DNA of 64,000 bases from Mycobacteroides saopaulense. GTDB taxonomy: Bacteria; Actinomycetota; Actinomycetes; Mycobacteriales; Mycobacteriaceae. Below are positions 31,924 through 41,135 of the stretch, piece by piece (within the stretch, counting starts at the first letter, position 1; every line of letters starts with the position of its first letter). Location: assembly GCF_001456355.1 (NCBI RefSeq), contig NZ_CP010271.1, positions 2,666,001 to 2,730,000 of the forward strand, given 5' to 3'. Both the position numbers and the translations under genes were made by a program. The notes below the pieces were generated by a model, which was given only the letters and a program-made list of their open reading frames with translations, had not been told where the DNA came from and searched no databases.

Positions 31924-32997
31924 CTACCGGTGGATGGGCCCGTCGGTGTCACTCAAAGCCCGCCCGGAGCCTCCCGAGGTTTCGGCGATGATCTGTGCCG
32001 CAATGGATATCGCGGTCTCCTCGGGGGTGCGGGCATTGAGATCCAGGCCCAGTGGGCTGCGCAGCCTACGCAGCTGATCGTCGGTGACGCCCTCCTCGCG
32101 CAGGCGCGCCACCCGATCGGTGTGCGTGCGCCGCGAGCCCAGCGCACCGACAAAGGCCACCGGTGCCACGGTCAGCGCCGCCGCCAGCATCGGCACGTCG
32201 AACTTGGGATCGTGCGTCAGGACGCACACCACGGTGCGCCCGTCGACCCGCCCGGCATCCACCTCCGCCCGCAGGTACCGGTGCGGCCAGTCGACCACCA
32301 CCTCATGGGCATGCGGGAACTGCGCCGGCGTCGCGAACACCTCGCGGGCATCGACCACCGTCACCCGGTAGCCCAGCTGGCTGCCGGTGCGGCTCAAGGC
32401 CCGGACAAACGCGTTGGCCCCCGCCAAGATCATGCGCGGGGGCGCCGCGAATGCTTGCACGAACACCCGGTGCAGACCGGACTGGTCGGGTTCACAGCGA
32501 TCGGCACCGGCCACCGCACTGCTGCCCGCACGTATCAGCGCTGCGACGTCGCCATCGATCTGCGGCCACGGCACCGACTCCCCTGGCCGCACCAGGGCCC
32601 AGTCAGGAATCCCCGACAGAGTGCTCACCAAGCCCACCGACTCCCCCGCGCCGAGTGCAGACTGCAGCTCTCGAAGCAGCGGCAGCCGCTCGGCGCCAAC
32701 ACATTCAGTGACGACTTCAATCTCACCACCACAGGTGAGACCAGGTGCGATCCCGTCGTCGACACCGAATCGCTCACTGACACACAGCCCCGTGGCCAGC
32801 ACCTCGCGTGCCGTCTCGATGACCGCCGCTTCCACGCATCCACCGGACAGTGACCCGATGACCATCCCGTCGGCCGGCACGATCATCGTCGCGCCCGGCT
32901 CACGCGGAACTGCGCCACTGACCTCCACCACGCGTGCCAACGCGACGGCGCCACCATCTTCCAGCAGGGCGATCAGATCCCCGAGCACATCCTTCAT
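31924..32997 (-). CDS. xdhC: XdhC/CoxI-family xanthine dehydrogenase maturation protein
   Basis: A 357-residue protein. The N-terminal XdhC/CoxI domain (VSGAVPREPGATMIVPADG, SLSGGCVEAAV) is followed by a C-terminal Rossmann domain (MILAGANAFVRAL, FVGALGSRRTH). XdhC binds and sulfurates the molybdenum cofactor and inserts it into xanthine dehydrogenase. The ATG at 32997 overlaps the stop of the upstream Mo-subunit gene as ATGA, so the two are made together. It is the last gene of the deaminase-xdh-xdhC operon. Confidence 0.88.
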   Translation of the reverse strand: MKDVLGDLIALLEDGGAVALARVVEVSGAVPREPGATMIVPADGMVIGSLSGGCVEAAVIETAREVLATGLCVSERFGVDDGIAPGLTCGGEIEVVTECVGAERLPLLRELQSALGAGESVGLVSTLSGIPDWALVRPGESVPWPQIDGDVAALIRAGSSAVAGADRCEPDQSGLHRVFVQAFAAPPRMILAGANAFVRALSRTGSQLGYRVTVVDAREVFATPAQFPHAHEVVVDWPHRYLRAEVDAGRVDGRTVVCVLTHDPKFDVPMLAAALTVAPVAFVGALGSRRTHTDRVARLREEGVTDDQLRRLRSPLGLDLNARTPEETAISIAAQIIAETSGGSGRALSDTDGPIHR

Positions 32998-35702
32998 GCG
33001 GGCTCCCCTGCCCCGGACTCGTCGATGGCCTGCCACACGCGCGCCGCGTTCATCGGCAGGCGGTACATCCTGACGCCGACCGCGTCGCGGATGGCGTTGG
33101 CCAGGGCGGGCGCCACCGGGTTGTACGGGGACTCACTCATCGACTTGGCACCGAGCGGCCCGAGGGTGTCGTAGGTGTCGGCGAAGTAGACCTCGGTATC
33201 GGGTAGATCCACCAGCCGCGGAATGTGGTAGTTGCGCAACGCGATGGTGCTGACGTAGCCGTCCTGTACCAGGATCTCCTCGTAGAGCGCCGACCCGATG
33301 GCCTGTGCGACACCGCCCTCCACCTGGCCACGGCACTGCTGCGGGTTGATGACCACACCGGCATCGGCGGTCTGTATCGACTGCAGAATGCGCACGGTGC
33401 CGGTCGCCGGATGCACCCCCACACGGAATGCCTGGACGTTGAAGGCAACCGAGCGTGGTGTGCCCTCGTGGCGTCCCAGCGCCGTCAGTGGTTGCGGCGC
33501 TGCGGCCGCGATATCGGCCAGGCACAACAGCTCCACACCGATCCGCACCCCGTCCCGGCCCAGCACGCACTGGGATTCCGGCACGGCCAGTTTTGCCGCG
33601 GCGAACCGGATGATCTTGTCTCGTAACAGCTCTGCCGCCCTGTGCACGGCCAGCCCCGCGACGGTGGTGCCGGCCGAACCGAACGCCCCGGTGTCATGGC
33701 CCACTTCGTCGGTATCGGCCTGGTGAATATCGATCTGGTCTGGGGCGCAGCCCAGCACGGCCGCGGCCAGTTGCGCGTGCACGGTGGTGGTGCCGTTGCC
33801 GAACTCGGCTGACCCCACGGAGATCCGATAGCGGCCCCGCGCGTCCAGTTCGGCGCGGGCGTCGGCCACGTGACCGCGTGGGGGCACAGTCGCGATCATG
33901 GCGATGGCCGTGCCCTCACCGACCTTCCAGCCAGCGGGCAGCGCCGTCCCGTTACGCGCCGGGTCCGTGGCGCCCTGCGCCAACGCCTCCTGTGCGAGGT
34001 CCAGGCATTGGTCCAGTCCGTAGCTGCCGAACTCCAGGTCGTCTTCTTCCACTTCCCAACTGACGAACCGGTCCCCCGGGACGATGGCGTTGCGGCGCCG
34101 GAACTCGAACGGGTCGATGCCCAGTTCGCGTGCCAGGTCGTCGAGGGCCGATTCGATACCGAACAGCACCTGCCCCAGCCCGTAGCCGCGGAACGCACCG
34201 GACGGGAGGTTGTTGGTGTAGACCGCCTGTGCATCGACTCTCTTATTCGCACAGCGGTATTGGGCCATCGATTCGTTGCAGCCGTGGAACATCACGCCCA
34301 CGCTGTGGTTTGCGTAGGCCCCGGCGTCGGAGAGCACGTCGACGGCCAACGCGGTCAGCTCACCGTCCGGGCTCGCCGCGGCGGTCACGTTGACGCGCAT
34401 GGGGTGGCGACACGGCGCGATGGTGAACTGGTCGCTGCGCGTGAACTCGTAGACAGCGGGCGCCCCGGTCACACGCACCGCCAGCAGCACCAGGTCTTCG
34501 GTGAGCATCTCCTGTTTGGCGCCGAATCCGCCGCCCACCCGCGGCGCGAACACCCGAACCTGCTCGCGCGCCAGGCCAAAGACGTGACAGAGCTCGTCAC
34601 GGACCAGAAACGGCACCTGGCTGCTGGTGCGCAGGACATAGCGGCCGTGCTCGTCGCGCCATCCCACCGACCCGTGTGTCTCCAGGTGGACATGCTGTAC
34701 CCGCGCGGTCTGCCAGCTGTCGCTGACCACCGCGCCTGCCTCCCGCGCCCGCGCCACCGCCGCCTCGACATCACCGACCTCGCCGTGCACCTCGGCCACC
34801 AGATTGCGTGCGGGATCGGCGATCCTGGCGCCCGGCCCCTTGTCACCGTGCACCAGGTGCACTCCGGGACGCTGCGCCAGCTCCGGATCGAACACCGCGG
34901 GCAGCACCTCGTACTCGACGTCGATGTGCTCCAGCGCCCGGTGTGCGATGGTGGGCGAGTCCGCCACCACCGCCGCGACACGTTGCCCCGCGAACCGCAG
35001 CACACGATCGAAAATCAATGTGTCGTCGGGATCGTCGGTGCGCTCGTGGTGACGGGCGGTGGAGAAGGGCACCCCCGGATCGTCGCGGTAGCAGAGCACC
35101 GCCCGTACCCCCGGCAGGCCGCGGGCCTTCTCGGTGTCGAGCCGCGTGATGCGGGCCGACGGGTACGGGCTACCCAGTACCGCAACATGTCCCACGCCGG
35201 CCGGCAACTGGTCCATGGTGTACAGCTCGGTGCCGGTGACCACGCGTGCGGCGGCGGGCGCGCTGACGGTGTCCTGCGGTGCTGTGGCGCCGCCGATAGC
35301 GGCGCGGATGGGCCGGTAGCCGGTGCACCGGCACAGATTGCCCTTCAGCGCATTGCCCAGATCCTCGGTCTGGTCGCCGGTGAGGGTGGCCGCCGTCAAC
35401 ACCATGCCGGCGGTGCAGAATCCGCACTGGAACCCGGCATGATCGATGAATCCGCGCTGCACGGGATGCAGGTCGTGCTCGTCCCCGAGGCTTCGGACGG
35501 TGAGGATCTCGGCATCCGTGGCACGGTGCGCGGGCACGATGCAGGAGTGCTGGGATGCCCCGTCGACCAGCACCGTGCAGGCACCGCAATCGCCTGCGTC
35601 GCAACCCTTCTTGACCTCGCTGTGGCCATGCTCGCGCAGGAAGGTGCGTAGGCACTGCCCGGGGCGCGGGCTGGTGTCGATGATCTGGCCGTTGACCTTC
35701 AT
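32994..35702 (-). CDS. Xanthine dehydrogenase-type oxidoreductase, fused [2Fe-2S] and molybdopterin subunits
   Basis: A 902-residue fusion. Residues 1-150 hold the two [2Fe-2S] clusters: KKGCDAGDCGACTVLVDG with Cys34, 39, 42 and 54, then CGFCTAGM and CRCTGYRP. From about 160 on comes the xanthine dehydrogenase molybdenum domain, with RVGGGFGAKQEMLTE, SGAFRGYGLGQ and, near the end, GAKSMSESPYNP with the catalytic Glu. In many bacteria these are separate polypeptides; here only the FAD subunit is separate (next gene upstream). It oxidises hypoxanthine/xanthine towards urate, consistent with uricase, HIU hydrolase and OHCU decarboxylase nearby. The ATG at 35702 overlaps the FAD-subunit stop as ATGA. 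Confidence 0.88.
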   Translation of the reverse strand: MKVNGQIIDTSPRPGQCLRTFLREHGHSEVKKGCDAGDCGACTVLVDGASQHSCIVPAHRATDAEILTVRSLGDEHDLHPVQRGFIDHAGFQCGFCTAGMVLTAATLTGDQTEDLGNALKGNLCRCTGYRPIRAAIGGATAPQDTVSAPAAARVVTGTELYTMDQLPAGVGHVAVLGSPYPSARITRLDTEKARGLPGVRAVLCYRDDPGVPFSTARHHERTDDPDDTLIFDRVLRFAGQRVAAVVADSPTIAHRALEHIDVEYEVLPAVFDPELAQRPGVHLVHGDKGPGARIADPARNLVAEVHGEVGDVEAAVARAREAGAVVSDSWQTARVQHVHLETHGSVGWRDEHGRYVLRTSSQVPFLVRDELCHVFGLAREQVRVFAPRVGGGFGAKQEMLTEDLVLLAVRVTGAPAVYEFTRSDQFTIAPCRHPMRVNVTAAASPDGELTALAVDVLSDAGAYANHSVGVMFHGCNESMAQYRCANKRVDAQAVYTNNLPSGAFRGYGLGQVLFGIESALDDLARELGIDPFEFRRRNAIVPGDRFVSWEVEEDDLEFGSYGLDQCLDLAQEALAQGATDPARNGTALPAGWKVGEGTAIAMIATVPPRGHVADARAELDARGRYRISVGSAEFGNGTTTVHAQLAAAVLGCAPDQIDIHQADTDEVGHDTGAFGSAGTTVAGLAVHRAAELLRDKIIRFAAAKLAVPESQCVLGRDGVRIGVELLCLADIAAAAPQPLTALGRHEGTPRSVAFNVQAFRVGVHPATGTVRILQSIQTADAGVVINPQQCRGQVEGGVAQAIGSALYEEILVQDGYVSTIALRNYHIPRLVDLPDTEVYFADTYDTLGPLGAKSMSESPYNPVAPALANAIRDAVGVRMYRLPMNAARVWQAIDESGAGEPA

Positions 35703-36511
35703 GGGCGCCCGCTCGTGAGTTCCTCGGCGACCTCGCGGGCCAGTTGCGCGGTGACCGCACGGCGCCACGCGGCGGTCCCATGGGCGTCGGTGTGGAACTG
35801 CGCGGCGGGAATCGCCGCTGCGGCCTCGTGCACCCGCTCCGGTTCGGCGGGCACCCGCAACACGACCGGTCTGCGCGTGCCCGCGGTGACCCCCAGCACG
35901 ATGTCGGCGCCGTCGAGTCGCCCGGTGACCAGTGCACCGGATCGGCCCAGCGCCGAATAGGCGATCTTGCGCAGCGCCGTCGGCTGCGACAACGCACGGG
36001 AGGGAAAGGTGATGGCGCGCAACACATCACCGGGGCGCAATATCGTCACGTTGATGTCGGTCACGAATTCGGTGATGGCGCAATGCTCGTCGGTGCCATC
36101 GCGGCGCCAGATGAGCAGTTCGGCATCGAGGGCCGCACACAACGAGATCATCGCCCCGGCGGGCAGGCCCAGGCAGATGTTGCCGCCGACCGTCGCGGTG
36201 CGCCAGATCTTGAACGAGGCCAGCAGTGCCCGGGCGCACTGCCCGAAGAGGTTCACGGCCTGCCACTCGGGCGGATACGAGGCGTTGACGAACCGTTCGA
36301 TGCTGCAGGTGGCACCCACCTGCAGACCATCGCCGTCGACCGCCAAATCCGGCCAGCGCATACCGGCCAGATCCACCAACCGCCGCAGCCCCGGCTGCGG
36401 CTGGCTCATCAGCCAGGTACCGCCCGCCAGCACTCCGTCGTGCTCACCGAGACCGCTGAGGTCAGCCCGGTCCCGTGGAATCATCACCGACTCGATGGTG
36501 TGCAGATCCAT
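35699..36511 (-). CDS. Xanthine dehydrogenase FAD-binding subunit
   Basis: A 270-residue CoxM/XdhB-type FAD subunit: HDGVLAGGTWLMSQP and TATVGGNICLGLPAGAMI are the two FAD-binding glycine motifs, and IAYSALGRSGALVTGRL lies in the C-terminal domain. It passes electrons from the iron-sulfur/Mo subunit to NAD or another acceptor. The ATG at 36511 shares one base with the stop of the upstream deaminase gene; upstream codons in the same frame belong to that gene's territory. Part of the tightly overlapped four-gene operon. Confidence 0.86.
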   Translation of the reverse strand: MDLHTIESVMIPRDRADLSGLGEHDGVLAGGTWLMSQPQPGLRRLVDLAGMRWPDLAVDGDGLQVGATCSIERFVNASYPPEWQAVNLFGQCARALLASFKIWRTATVGGNICLGLPAGAMISLCAALDAELLIWRRDGTDEHCAITEFVTDINVTILRPGDVLRAITFPSRALSQPTALRKIAYSALGRSGALVTGRLDGADIVLGVTAGTRRPVVLRVPAEPERVHEAAAAIPAAQFHTDAHGTAAWRRAVTAQLAREVAEELTSGRP

Positions 36512-37881
36512 CAGCGCAACCTGCTCATCAATCCATGATGCGCCGCGCGCACCGCGGCGGCGACCCGGTCGGTGTCGACCGTGAGCATTTCCCCATTCCG
36601 GACGATCGATTTGCCGCCGACCCACGAACACCTGATGGGCGGCACCTCGCCCAAGATCAGCGCGGCCACCGGGTCGTCGATTCCACTATGGGCCAGCGTG
36701 CTCAGGTCCCACAGCACCAGGTCGGCGCACTTGCCGACCTCGATCGAGCCGATCTCTTCGGCGCGGCCCAGCAGCCGGGCACCGCCCAGCGTCGCCAGCT
36801 CCAGTGCGGTGCGGGTGCTCAGCGCCGTGGGCCCGCCGACGGCGCGTGCCAATAACAGCGCCTGGTGCGCCTCCTCCAGAAGACGCCCCGACTCGTTGGA
36901 GGCCGCACCGTCCACACCCAGGCCCACCGGCACCCCCGCCGCCACCAGCTCCCGGGTACGGGCGATACCGGCGCCCAGGCGCCCGTTCGAGGTCGGGCAG
37001 TGCGCGATGCCGGTGCCCGCACCGGCCAGCCGGGCGATGGAGGCGTCGTCGAAGTGGATGCCATGCGCGAACCACACATCGGGCCCCAGCCAGCCCAGCC
37101 CTTCCATGTAGTCGAGGGGGCTGCAGCCGAACCGCTGCGCGCAGTAGGCGGTTTCGTCCTCGGTTTCCGCCAGGTGGGTGTGCAGCCGCACGCCGTGCTC
37201 GCGGGCCAGCAGCGCCGACTGCCGCAGCAGCTCACCGCTCACCGAGAAGGGCGAGCACGGCGCCACACCGATGCGCACCATCGAGCCGGGCGCCGGGTCA
37301 TGCCAGCGCGCGATGGCCGCGGCGCTGGCCTCCAGCGCGGTGTCGATCGACTCCACCAGATTGTCCGGCGGCAACCCGCCGTCCGATTCGCCCAGGTCCA
37401 TCGAACCTCGGGTGGGGTCGAACCGCAGTCCGACCTCGCGGGCTGCCTCGATCTCGGCCTCCAGCAGATCGCCTGCACCCGAAGGAAATACATAGTGGTG
37501 GTCGGTGGTCGTGGTGCAGCCGGACAGCGCCAGCCAGCTCAACGCACCCTGCGCCGCCACGTGCAGGCCGTCCGCGTCAATACCCTCCCACACCGGGTAC
37601 AGGGCGGTAAGCCATTGAAACAGCGTGTGATCGGCGGCCAACCCACGGGTGATCCACTGGTATAGGTGGTGGTGTGTGTTGACCAAGCCCGGTGTGAGCA
37701 GACAGCCACGGCCATCCACTCGCACTACATCCGGCAATGCCCGCCAGGGGTTGGGTTCCCCGGCCATCAGTACCGCGGCAATCCGGCCGTCCTCGACAAC
37801 CACCGTCGCATCGTCGATTTCCCGGCGTTGCTGATCTACGGTGGCGGCGAATACATTCTCGATCAACGTTATTGGACTCAT
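36511..37881 (-). CDS. 8-oxoguanine deaminase-like amidohydrolase
   Basis: A 456-residue amidohydrolase of the ATZ/TRZ-like subtype. Metal and catalytic motifs are LVNTHHHLYQW, VRLHTHLAETEDE, WFAHGIHFDD and GLGVDGAASNE, with TTTTDHHYVFP also typical. The whole pattern, including GSMDLGESDGGLPPD, matches 8-oxoguanine deaminases, which turn 8-oxoguanine into urate, feeding the uricase gene nearby. The ATG at 37881 is preferred to one 12 codons upstream. It is the first gene of the operon with the xanthine dehydrogenase subunits and divergent from guanine deaminase. Confidence 0.84.
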   Translation of the reverse strand: MSPITLIENVFAATVDQQRREIDDATVVVEDGRIAAVLMAGEPNPWRALPDVVRVDGRGCLLTPGLVNTHHHLYQWITRGLAADHTLFQWLTALYPVWEGIDADGLHVAAQGALSWLALSGCTTTTDHHYVFPSGAGDLLEAEIEAAREVGLRFDPTRGSMDLGESDGGLPPDNLVESIDTALEASAAAIARWHDPAPGSMVRIGVAPCSPFSVSGELLRQSALLAREHGVRLHTHLAETEDETAYCAQRFGCSPLDYMEGLGWLGPDVWFAHGIHFDDASIARLAGAGTGIAHCPTSNGRLGAGIARTRELVAAGVPVGLGVDGAASNESGRLLEEAHQALLLARAVGGPTALSTRTALELATLGGARLLGRAEEIGSIEVGKCADLVLWDLSTLAHSGIDDPVAALILGEVPPIRCSWVGGKSIVRNGEMLTVDTDRVAAAVRAAHHGLMSRLR

Positions 37882-37943
37882 CGAGGCACCCCGCTGTGGT
37901 GCTTTGTGCTGCGCCACCGAGGTGCACTGTGCACTATGGTGGC

Positions 37944-39353
37944 ATGGACCCGATCGCCGCTGCCGTCTATCGCGGGCACATCTTCCACATCACCGGCTCC
38001 CCCACGGTGGCCGATGCGCCCGCACATCTGCAGTCGATTCCCGACGGCGCCCTGGCGGTCGGCGTCGACGGCGCGATCGCCTATTGCGGCCCGTATTCCC
38101 AACTGCCCCGGGAATTCACCGCATGGTCCGTGCGCGACCATCGCGGGAGCTTCCTGCTGCCCGGGTTCGTCGACACGCATATGCATTTTCCGCAGGTGTA
38201 CTGCACCGACTCCTATGGCGGTGGCCAATTGTTGGAGTGGCTGGAGCACTGCATCTTTCCGGCCGAGGCGCGCCTGTCCGATCCCGCGCTGGCGCGGCGC
38301 GCGGCCGTCGCGTTCTGCCGCCGCCGGATCGCCGCCGGAACCACCGCCGCGATGGTGATGGGCTCGGCCTTTCCGCAGGCGCAGGAGGCCTTGTTCACCA
38401 CGACGCGCGCCGCAGGCCTGCGCATGGTCAGCGGGCGCGGCGTGCAGACCACCGGGCCGGACAGCGCCGGGCCGCTGCTGACCACGACGGAACGCGCAAT
38501 CGAGCTGTGTGCCCATGAAATCAGCAGCTGGCACGGGGGCGATCTCACCGATGTGGCGTTGGCCCCGCGGTTCTCGTTGTCGGTCACCGCGGACACCCTC
38601 GCGGCGCTGGGCGAGCTGTACGACACCGTGCGCGGCGACGGTGTCTACTTCCATTCCCACCTCAACGAGAACGCCCGGCCCAACACCGGTGAGGTGGATG
38701 CCACGCTGTCGGCGTACGGGGTGGCGAGTTACCTGGATACCTATGACGGTCATTTTCTGCCCGGCTCCCGTAAGGGCGGCGCAACTCTGCTGGGCCGCAG
38801 GAGCATCCTGGCGCACGCCGTGCACTGCCAGGACGCCGAACTGGCCCGGCTCGCCGAGACGGGCAGCTCCATCGCGCATTGCCCCACCTCCCAGCTGTTC
38901 CTGGGTTCGGGCACCATGCCCTGGCGCAGAACCGTCGCCAGCGGAGTCAACGTCGCGCTGGGCAGCGACGTGGGCGCCGGCGACGAATGGCTGTTGAGCC
39001 GCGTGCTGAACGACTGCTTCAAGGTCCACATGTCCGAACCGGCTTCGGCCGCGGTATCCCTGCATCCTGCCGAGCTGCTGTTCACCGCCACGCTGGCTGG
39101 AGCACGGGCACTGGACCGCGAAGACACCTTTGGCAATCTGGATTCGGGCAAGGACGCCGACTTTCTGATCGTCGATCCGGACCGGTGGCACCCCCTGGCC
39201 GACACTCTCTCCCACGGCGTCCGATCCGACGACGGGCAGGTGGCCGCCGAGCAGACACTGTTTGGCCTGCTGATGGGGCTGCGCGAGCCTGCCATCAGCG
39301 CTGTGTTGGTGCGGGGGCGCGATATCACCGGCTACCTCGACGGCGACCGCTAG
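37944..39353 (+). CDS. guaD: Guanine deaminase
   Basis: A 469-residue zinc amidohydrolase converting guanine to xanthine, the substrate of the adjacent xanthine dehydrogenase. Motifs are PGFVDTHMHFPQVYC, YFHSHLNENARP, ILAHAVHCQD and GSDVGAGDEWLLSR, all in family order. The ATG at 37944 gives the usual family length; the frame is open further upstream but overlaps the divergent deaminase. Its end overlaps the convergent uricase gene by 4 bp. Confidence 0.9.
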   Translation: MDPIAAAVYRGHIFHITGSPTVADAPAHLQSIPDGALAVGVDGAIAYCGPYSQLPREFTAWSVRDHRGSFLLPGFVDTHMHFPQVYCTDSYGGGQLLEWLEHCIFPAEARLSDPALARRAAVAFCRRRIAAGTTAAMVMGSAFPQAQEALFTTTRAAGLRMVSGRGVQTTGPDSAGPLLTTTERAIELCAHEISSWHGGDLTDVALAPRFSLSVTADTLAALGELYDTVRGDGVYFHSHLNENARPNTGEVDATLSAYGVASYLDTYDGHFLPGSRKGGATLLGRRSILAHAVHCQDAELARLAETGSSIAHCPTSQLFLGSGTMPWRRTVASGVNVALGSDVGAGDEWLLSRVLNDCFKVHMSEPASAAVSLHPAELLFTATLAGARALDREDTFGNLDSGKDADFLIVDPDRWHPLADTLSHGVRSDDGQVAAEQTLFGLLMGLREPAISAVLVRGRDITGYLDGDR

Positions 39354-40258
39354 ACCAACCAAGACAGATGCGGGTACCACGCCGGCCCGGCATCCGGGGC
39401 GTCGTCGCGGGCGACGATGGCCTGAATCAACCCGTACGGACGATCGTCGGCATGGAAGACCTCGTTGGGATTATCCAACCCGAAAGGCGATAAGTCGTAG
39501 ACGAAGTGGTGCTTGTTCGGCGCCGAGAGCCGGACCTCCGCGATCGACGGGTATGCCGCCAGAACGGCCTTGCCGATCTCGTACAGCGTCTGCTGCAGGG
39601 CCAGCGAGTGCACGGTGGCGAACCTCTCCAGGATGATCGCCTTGACCCCGGCATACGTTGCGTCCCAGTCGATATCGGTACCCACGAAGCGCCACTTGGC
39701 CACCAGCGAGGTGGCCATCACCCGATCAGTCGTCGGCTGCAGGACCGTGTACTTGTCTTCCAGGAAGTCGTGGAACTCCGAACCCGTCGACTTCAGTACG
39801 ACGAGATCCTTGAGGCCGCCGACCACCCAGGTCTGCTGCTGCGTGCCGACACCGTCGACGGTGATCTCGGCGGTGCGCACCTCCTGACCCTTGCGGACCC
39901 AGGTGTGGTCATGCTCGCGCCCATCGACAACGACACGCTCCCAGGCATATTCGTCGATCTCGATACGTGCCCCGGTCACCGGCTCGTATTCGTCCACGAA
40001 GTGGTACGCCAGGTCCAGACCGTACCGCTCGATGGTCTCGATGCCCTTCTCCTTGGCGTAGGCGTAGATGGTCTGCTTTTGGCTATCGGTGGGCAGCACC
40101 TTGCGCTGATCACCGTCGGTGTAGGCGGCCGCGAAATCTCCGCGCAGCGCGCTGCCGACATTCAGGTCCTTGATCTCGTGGCGCGGAGCGTCGCGGTAGA
40201 TCCGGACCACCCGATTCTCGGCCTTGCCGTACTGGTTGCCTCCCAGGACGATTCCCAT
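39350..40258 (-). CDS. uox: Uricase (urate oxidase, cofactor-free)
   Basis: A 302-residue T-fold urate oxidase that converts urate to 5-hydroxyisourate. Signatures include LGGNQYGKAENRVVRIYRD at the N terminus (catalytic Lys/Thr area), ALRGDFAAAYTDGDQRKVLPTDSQKQ, VLKSTGSEFHDFLEDKYT and NKHHFVYDLSPFGLDNPNEVF. The frame continues upstream but the ATG at 40258 fits the family start. It follows the HIU hydrolase gene by 14 nt in the operon from the permease. Confidence 0.95.
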   Translation of the reverse strand: MGIVLGGNQYGKAENRVVRIYRDAPRHEIKDLNVGSALRGDFAAAYTDGDQRKVLPTDSQKQTIYAYAKEKGIETIERYGLDLAYHFVDEYEPVTGARIEIDEYAWERVVVDGREHDHTWVRKGQEVRTAEITVDGVGTQQQTWVVGGLKDLVVLKSTGSEFHDFLEDKYTVLQPTTDRVMATSLVAKWRFVGTDIDWDATYAGVKAIILERFATVHSLALQQTLYEIGKAVLAAYPSIAEVRLSAPNKHHFVYDLSPFGLDNPNEVFHADDRPYGLIQAIVARDDAPDAGPAWYPHLSWLV

Positions 40259-40272
40259 TGATGCTTCCTTTC

Positions 40273-40596
40273 TCAGCTGCCGCGGTAGGTCGAGTAGGCG
40301 TAGGGGCTCAGCAACAGAGGGACATGCAGGTGTGCGCCGCCGTCCGCGTGAAAGCTGACGATCACCTCCGGGTAGAAACCCTCGATCCCGTTGTCGGCGA
40401 ACCAGGTTCCGGTGTCGAACACCAACCGGTACGGCCCGGATGCCAACACCGTACCGGTGAGGTCCGCGATCCTTCCGTCGGAATCGGTGGCGCCGCCCGC
40501 TACCTGAGATCCCGTGGCGTCCAGCAGCATCACCCGGACACCCTGTGCCGGTCGCCCGGTCACCGCGTCCAGGACATGGGTACTCAGACCCGTCAC
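40273..40596 (-). CDS. uraH: 5-hydroxyisourate hydrolase (transthyretin-like)
   Basis: A 107-residue HIU hydrolase. The N-terminal LSTHVLDAVTGRPAQGV (catalytic His), PYRLVFDTGTWF and the diagnostic C-terminal YRGS are all present. It hydrolyses 5-hydroxyisourate from uricase to OHCU. The GTG start overlaps the uraD stop as GTGA. Confidence 0.95.
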   Translation of the reverse strand: MTGLSTHVLDAVTGRPAQGVRVMLLDATGSQVAGGATDSDGRIADLTGTVLASGPYRLVFDTGTWFADNGIEGFYPEVIVSFHADGGAHLHVPLLLSPYAYSTYRGS

Positions 40597-41135
40597 AATT
40601 CATCCTCCGTCTCGATCTCGTCGGCATGCCTGCCCGCGGGCCCCAGCATCCGCACCAGTCGGCTGCGATTGATCTTGCCCAACTCCATTCTCATGACCCG
40701 GCGTTCGTTCTGTGGATCGTTCTTGAGCCGCTCTTCCAGGATCGTCAGTAGCTCCTCGGCAGGTCTACCGTTCGCGAACACCAGGTATACGTAGCCGAAT
40801 CGCTTCTCGTACTCGGCATTGGCTTCCCTGAGCCGGGCCAGGACCGCGGCGTCGGCACCGGCCACACCCGACTGCTCACGCTGGGAGGCCGCGCTCTCGG
40901 AGCGCTCCCCGATCCTCGGGTGCCCGTCGAGCGCCTCGTCCAGGTCCGTCTCCGTGAGCTCGGCCAGGATCAGGTCCGCACGGTTGTACAGCGCCTGCTC
41001 GTCGCGGAACGGCCTCCCGGCCGCCACCCGCACCGCCCATATCCGCGAGGCGCAACACTCGTAGAGCCAGTGGATCGCCTGGTTGTCGGACAGCTCGTTG
41101 AAGCTCTCGATTCCCCGCCAGTCAACGCGCCGCAT
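40593..41135 (-). CDS. uraD: OHCU decarboxylase
   Basis: A 180-residue decarboxylase making (S)-allantoin from OHCU. Catalytic residues are intact: His72 in GHPRIGER, Glu87 in SQREQSG, and YLVFANGRPAEELL in the C-terminal helices. The ATG at 41135 lies inside the end of the permease-fusion gene (14-nt overlap), so it is translated with it. It is interesting that the permease carries a second, degenerate copy of this domain. Confidence 0.92.
   Translation of the reverse strand: MRRVDWRGIESFNELSDNQAIHWLYECCASRIWAVRVAAGRPFRDEQALYNRADLILAELTETDLDEALDGHPRIGERSESAASQREQSGVAGADAAVLARLREANAEYEKRFGYVYLVFANGRPAEELLTILEERLKNDPQNERRVMRMELGKINRSRLVRMLGPAGRHADEIETEDEL

Noticed and set aside
33870..35651. 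Long plus-strand open frame (593 codons) over the xanthine dehydrogenase gene
   Set aside because: Antisense to a clearly identified gene; its translation is His/Arg-rich without domains and results from GC-biased third positions.
37878..39380. Minus-strand open frame over guanine deaminase
   Set aside because: Antisense to guaD, no recognisable domain.
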